8,221 nucleotides of DNA from an uncultured Clostridia bacterium (GTDB lineage: Bacteria > Bacillota > Clostridia > UBA1381): positions 1 to 8,221 of the forward strand of contig CAJTPP010000089.1 of the NCBI GenBank assembly GCA_910578235.1. Direction: 5' to 3'. Below the pieces are notes generated by a model. That model did not search any database, was not told the origin of the DNA, and saw only the letters and a list, made by a program, of their open reading frames with translations. Of this stretch, positions 6,030 through 8,221 are shown in pieces; the stretch's first letter is position 1; each line of letters opens with the position of its first letter. The position numbers and the translations under genes were made by a program.

Positions 6030-6923
6030 ATAATTTACCCATTTTTTCTGTCCGCGCCATTGAATAAGTGTAATAATCATTACTATAAGAAATACTATCA
6101 TCGCCTGTGCGCTTGCAAACCCTGTATTGTTTTGTACAAACGCCGTACGTACTATACTTAATGCCATTACTGTTGTTGACTGTCCCGGACCCCCTTCTGT
6201 AAGCGACTGAATAACCGTAAAGTTTTGAAGCGATGTTATTATAGAGCTTATAATAAGGAAGAAGGTTGTAGGTGATATCATAGGTATTACTACATTCTTT
6301 ATTCTCTGCCATTTATTCGCGCCGTCTATCTGCGCGGCCTCGTCCAGTTCAGCAGGAACATTCTGCAGCGCACCCAGATATGTAATCATATTAAGTCCGA
6401 CGCCCTTCCATACGGCAATCAGCGCTACAGCAGGCAATGCCAGCTTATCTGAAAGCAGCGGCAGCGGCGGATTTTCAACGCCTAAAAATTGCAGTATCTG
6501 ATAAAACGGACCGCTTGGGCCAAGAATTATTTTGAAAATAACCGCAACGGCAACCATATTTGATACATATGGCAGAAACACCATTCCCCGTATAGCGCCT
6601 TTACAGTGTATGCCCTTGTTTACAATCATGGCAAGAGCAAAACCCAATACCATGATTACGGGAACATACACAATTGAATACAGAAATGTTCTGCCCAGAG
6701 CCGCCATTACTTCGGGGCTCTGGAACATCTTAATATAATTAGCTAATCCGACCAGTTTCAGATTATCAAGTTTCGAAATATATGTCAGATTTGTAAACGA
6801 AAACAATATTGAACATATAAATGGTATACCTGTGAAAACAATAAACAGCAGCAAATACGGGGTAATGAAAGCATATCCTGTGATATTTTCTTTAAAATGC
6901 ATTCTATTACGTGGCTTTGCCAT
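6027..6923 (-). CDS. Carbohydrate ABC transporter permease, MalF type
   Basis: A 298-residue membrane permease, the partner of the MalG-type protein downstream. Its N-terminus (NITGYAFITPYLLLFIVFTG, about 13-32) is the first membrane segment common to UgpA/LacF-type sugar permeases, followed by GLANYIKMFQSP (59-70). About six hydrophobic segments are present. The EAA loop is ELDEAAQIDGANKWQRIKNV (192-211) with IPMISP next, and LTEGGPGQSTTVMAL (241-255) is the conserved loop before the last segments. The ATG at 6921-6923 is chosen because AGGAGG (6933-6938) lies 9 nt upstream; an in-frame GTG at 6930-6932 abuts that site and would be too close. Only 16 nt separate it from the binding-protein gene, so the three genes form one operon. 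The sugar cannot be read from the sequence. Confidence 0.93.
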   Translation of the reverse strand: MAKPRNRMHFKENITGYAFITPYLLLFIVFTGIPFICSILFSFTNLTYISKLDNLKLVGLANYIKMFQSPEVMAALGRTFLYSIVYVPVIMVLGFALAMIVNKGIHCKGAIRGMVFLPYVSNMVAVAVIFKIILGPSGPFYQILQFLGVENPPLPLLSDKLALPAVALIAVWKGVGLNMITYLGALQNVPAELDEAAQIDGANKWQRIKNVVIPMISPTTFFLIISSIITSLQNFTVIQSLTEGGPGQSTTVMALSIVRTAFVQNNTGFASAQAMIVFLIVMIITLIQWRGQKKWVNY

Positions 6924-6932
6924 CTTATTCAC

Positions 6933-6938
6933 CCTCCT
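6933..6938 (-). promoter_or_regulatory. Ribosome binding site deciding the MalF-type start
   Basis: AGGAGG on the minus strand follows the binding-protein stop (TAA, 6940-6942) after one base and precedes the ATG at 6923 by 9 nt. It excludes the GTG at 6930-6932, which would extend the protein by three residues. Confidence 0.75.
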
Positions 6939-6939
6939 A

Positions 6940-8221
6940 TTACTGATTATCTTCTTTTATTGCCGCGTCTGAACGTTTCTTAACGGCTTCAGCTGCCGTA
7001 TCAATATCTTTTGAACCTGAACCGTACAGCTGTGCTTCTTCTATAACTATCTGACTAATTGTAGCGTCAGCAGGGCCTATAATCTTTTCTGAAAGTACCT
7101 TTCTGTCTGCGTCAAACCATGCGCTTCTGAAATCCTCTGTTGTTATACCGTCATTTGCGAATGTCGGAACAAGTTTATCTGCAATATAGCTTGTGATCTC
7201 CTCGTCAGTAAGATCCACTCTTGCAGGAATACGTCCGTATCCAAGTGTATATTGTTCTTCAGCCATACACTTAATAGCCGCGAAAGCCGCCTCTTTATTC
7301 TTGCTTGTTGTAGGTACCGCATAGCATCCTGTTACAGCAAGCGTAGAAGGTTCCTGTCCCTCCGGATATGGCATTGGAAGAATTCCGCACTGCCAATCTC
7401 TGGGATACTTTTCTGTGTTAGGAAGCATTGACGCAACCCATCCGCCGCATACGAACATTGCCATCTTATCTGAAGCGACAAATGTATTCCACGGATATGT
7501 GCCTGCCGCATATGTTACACTGTCCGGCTGAATTTTTTCATCATTGCCCAGTCCGTAGAACCACTTTAAGCTATCCTTAAATTTTTGATCTGTAAAGTTT
7601 GATTCTGTCTGATCAGCATTATACGGCTCCCAGCCATTCTGCAAAGCGTACATATAATTATAATTATCATAGTCGAGCATGAACGAACCGAATACACCCT
7701 TTCCCGAATCAGTCAGTTTTTTAGCGGTTTCAACATACTTTTCCCATGTCCAGCCCTCTGCTGACGGATATTCAACATTTGCTTCATCAAAAAGCTTTTT
7801 GTTATAGAATGTCAGCCAGATATCCTTGTAAGCGGGCAATCCGTATACATGACCATCGCTGTAATTTACAAGACTGTCACCGAAAACACTTTCCATATCA
7901 TATTTTGTATTTTCAGCAAGTTCGTCAAGAGACGTAAGAACGCCGGCGTTATAATATGTCTTGAGCTTAGCGTCTGTTCCGTACAGAATATCAAGCTCAT
8001 CTCCGGCCATAAGGCTTACAAGAGCTTTATCAACCTCTCCCGCATTTGTATTTGGCACAATTGTAAATTCAATATTGATACCTGTTTTTTCTTTTACCAG
8101 ATTTACAAGATCTACTACCTCTCCGCCCTGAGTTGCCGACTCTGAAACTGCATAATGCAAAGTCACGCCTTCATAGGGCTTATCGCTGTTTGTACTTGTC
8201 TGCGTCGGTTCAACCGCTCCG
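6940..8221 (-). CDS. Extracellular sugar-binding lipoprotein of ABC importer (family 1), 5' end missing
   Basis: The frame is open to the right edge, so the signal peptide and lipobox cysteine are outside the window; 426 codons plus the stop are visible. The first visible residues (GAVEPTQTSTNSDKPYEG) form the Ser/Thr-rich linker typical behind a lipid-anchored cysteine in Gram-positive binding proteins. The mature domain begins VTLHYAVSES and shows the family 1 pattern: VNLVKEKTGINIEFTIVP, then YGTDAKLKTYYNAGVLTSLD, YGLPAYKDIWLTFYNKKLFD, EGWTWEKYVETAKKLTD, FVCGGWVASMLPN and GYGRIPARVD. Such proteins capture sugars or oligosaccharides outside the membrane and hand them to the permease pair. 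A GTG at 8164-8166 is only an internal codon. The gene leads the operon; no ATPase gene is in the window, which fits importers that share an MsmX-like ATPase. Ligand unknown. Confidence 0.93.
   Translation of the reverse strand, partial: GAVEPTQTSTNSDKPYEGVTLHYAVSESATQGGEVVDLVNLVKEKTGINIEFTIVPNTNAGEVDKALVSLMAGDELDILYGTDAKLKTYYNAGVLTSLDELAENTKYDMESVFGDSLVNYSDGHVYGLPAYKDIWLTFYNKKLFDEANVEYPSAEGWTWEKYVETAKKLTDSGKGVFGSFMLDYDNYNYMYALQNGWEPYNADQTESNFTDQKFKDSLKWFYGLGNDEKIQPDSVTYAAGTYPWNTFVASDKMAMFVCGGWVASMLPNTEKYPRDWQCGILPMPYPEGQEPSTLAVTGCYAVPTTSKNKEAAFAAIKCMAEEQYTLGYGRIPARVDLTDEEITSYIADKLVPTFANDGITTEDFRSAWFDADRKVLSEKIIGPADATISQIVIEEAQLYGSGSKDIDTAAEAVKKRSDAAIKEDNQ

Noticed and set aside
6019..6312. 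97-codon minus-strand frame inside the MalF-type permease
   Set aside because: It is an alternative frame of a gene with clear EAA-loop and membrane segments; its composition is not that of a real protein.
8164..8166. GTG as start of the sugar-binding protein
   Set aside because: The frame continues open to the window edge with a lipoprotein-type linker, and no ribosome binding site precedes the GTG.
1..8221. CRISPR array, tRNA or rRNA genes, transposase, toxin-antitoxin or defence cluster
   Set aside because: No regularly spaced repeats, cloverleaf-like segments or transposase motifs were seen; the lone DUF4143 ATPase is not enough to call a defence system.

Overview
The window reads as a piece of chromosome from a low-GC Gram-positive bacterium, most likely an anaerobic gut-type member of the Clostridia. 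The grounds are an AT-rich base composition, strong AGGAGG-type ribosome binding sites before nearly every gene, textbook TTGACA/TATAAT promoters, and a sugar ABC operon of the Firmicutes type with no ATPase gene beside it. The species cannot be named from this sequence. Every real gene lies on the minus strand, so the biological order runs from high to low coordinates.

From the right edge: a carbohydrate ABC importer cluster (substrate-binding protein, open at the window edge, then a MalF-type and a MalG-type permease) runs from 8221 to 5180 with 13-16 nt gaps. It is closed by two inverted repeats (5149-5174 and 5069-5100) that look like terminators. Next comes a short stretch with its own ribosome binding site and the first 51 codons of what looks like an N-acetylmuramoyl-L-alanine amidase (membrane anchor plus the first metal-binding motif). 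It stops in the middle of the motif block and is followed by a GC-rich 120-bp stretch with no gene, then a strong hairpin terminator (4706-4738). This is the most irregular part of the window.

Below that are a full-length DUF255/YyaL-type thioredoxin-domain protein (2737-4653), then a two-gene unit with a perfect consensus promoter (2687-2715): an AAA ATPase with a DUF4143 C-terminus, and an ArsB/SLC13-like (IT superfamily) anion permease. The ATPase stop codon overlaps the permease ribosome binding site. Last, a metallo-beta-lactamase-fold hydrolase runs off the left edge, with a good promoter placed in the tail of the permease gene.

The importer genes plainly work together: a lipoprotein catches a sugar or oligosaccharide and the two permeases form the channel, probably powered by an ATPase encoded elsewhere. 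The remaining genes look like independent housekeeping or accessory units. I found no CRISPR array, no tRNA or rRNA, no transposase and no clear new multi-gene system. The amidase remnant with its foreign-looking block, and the ATPase-permease pairing, are the points most worth a second look.
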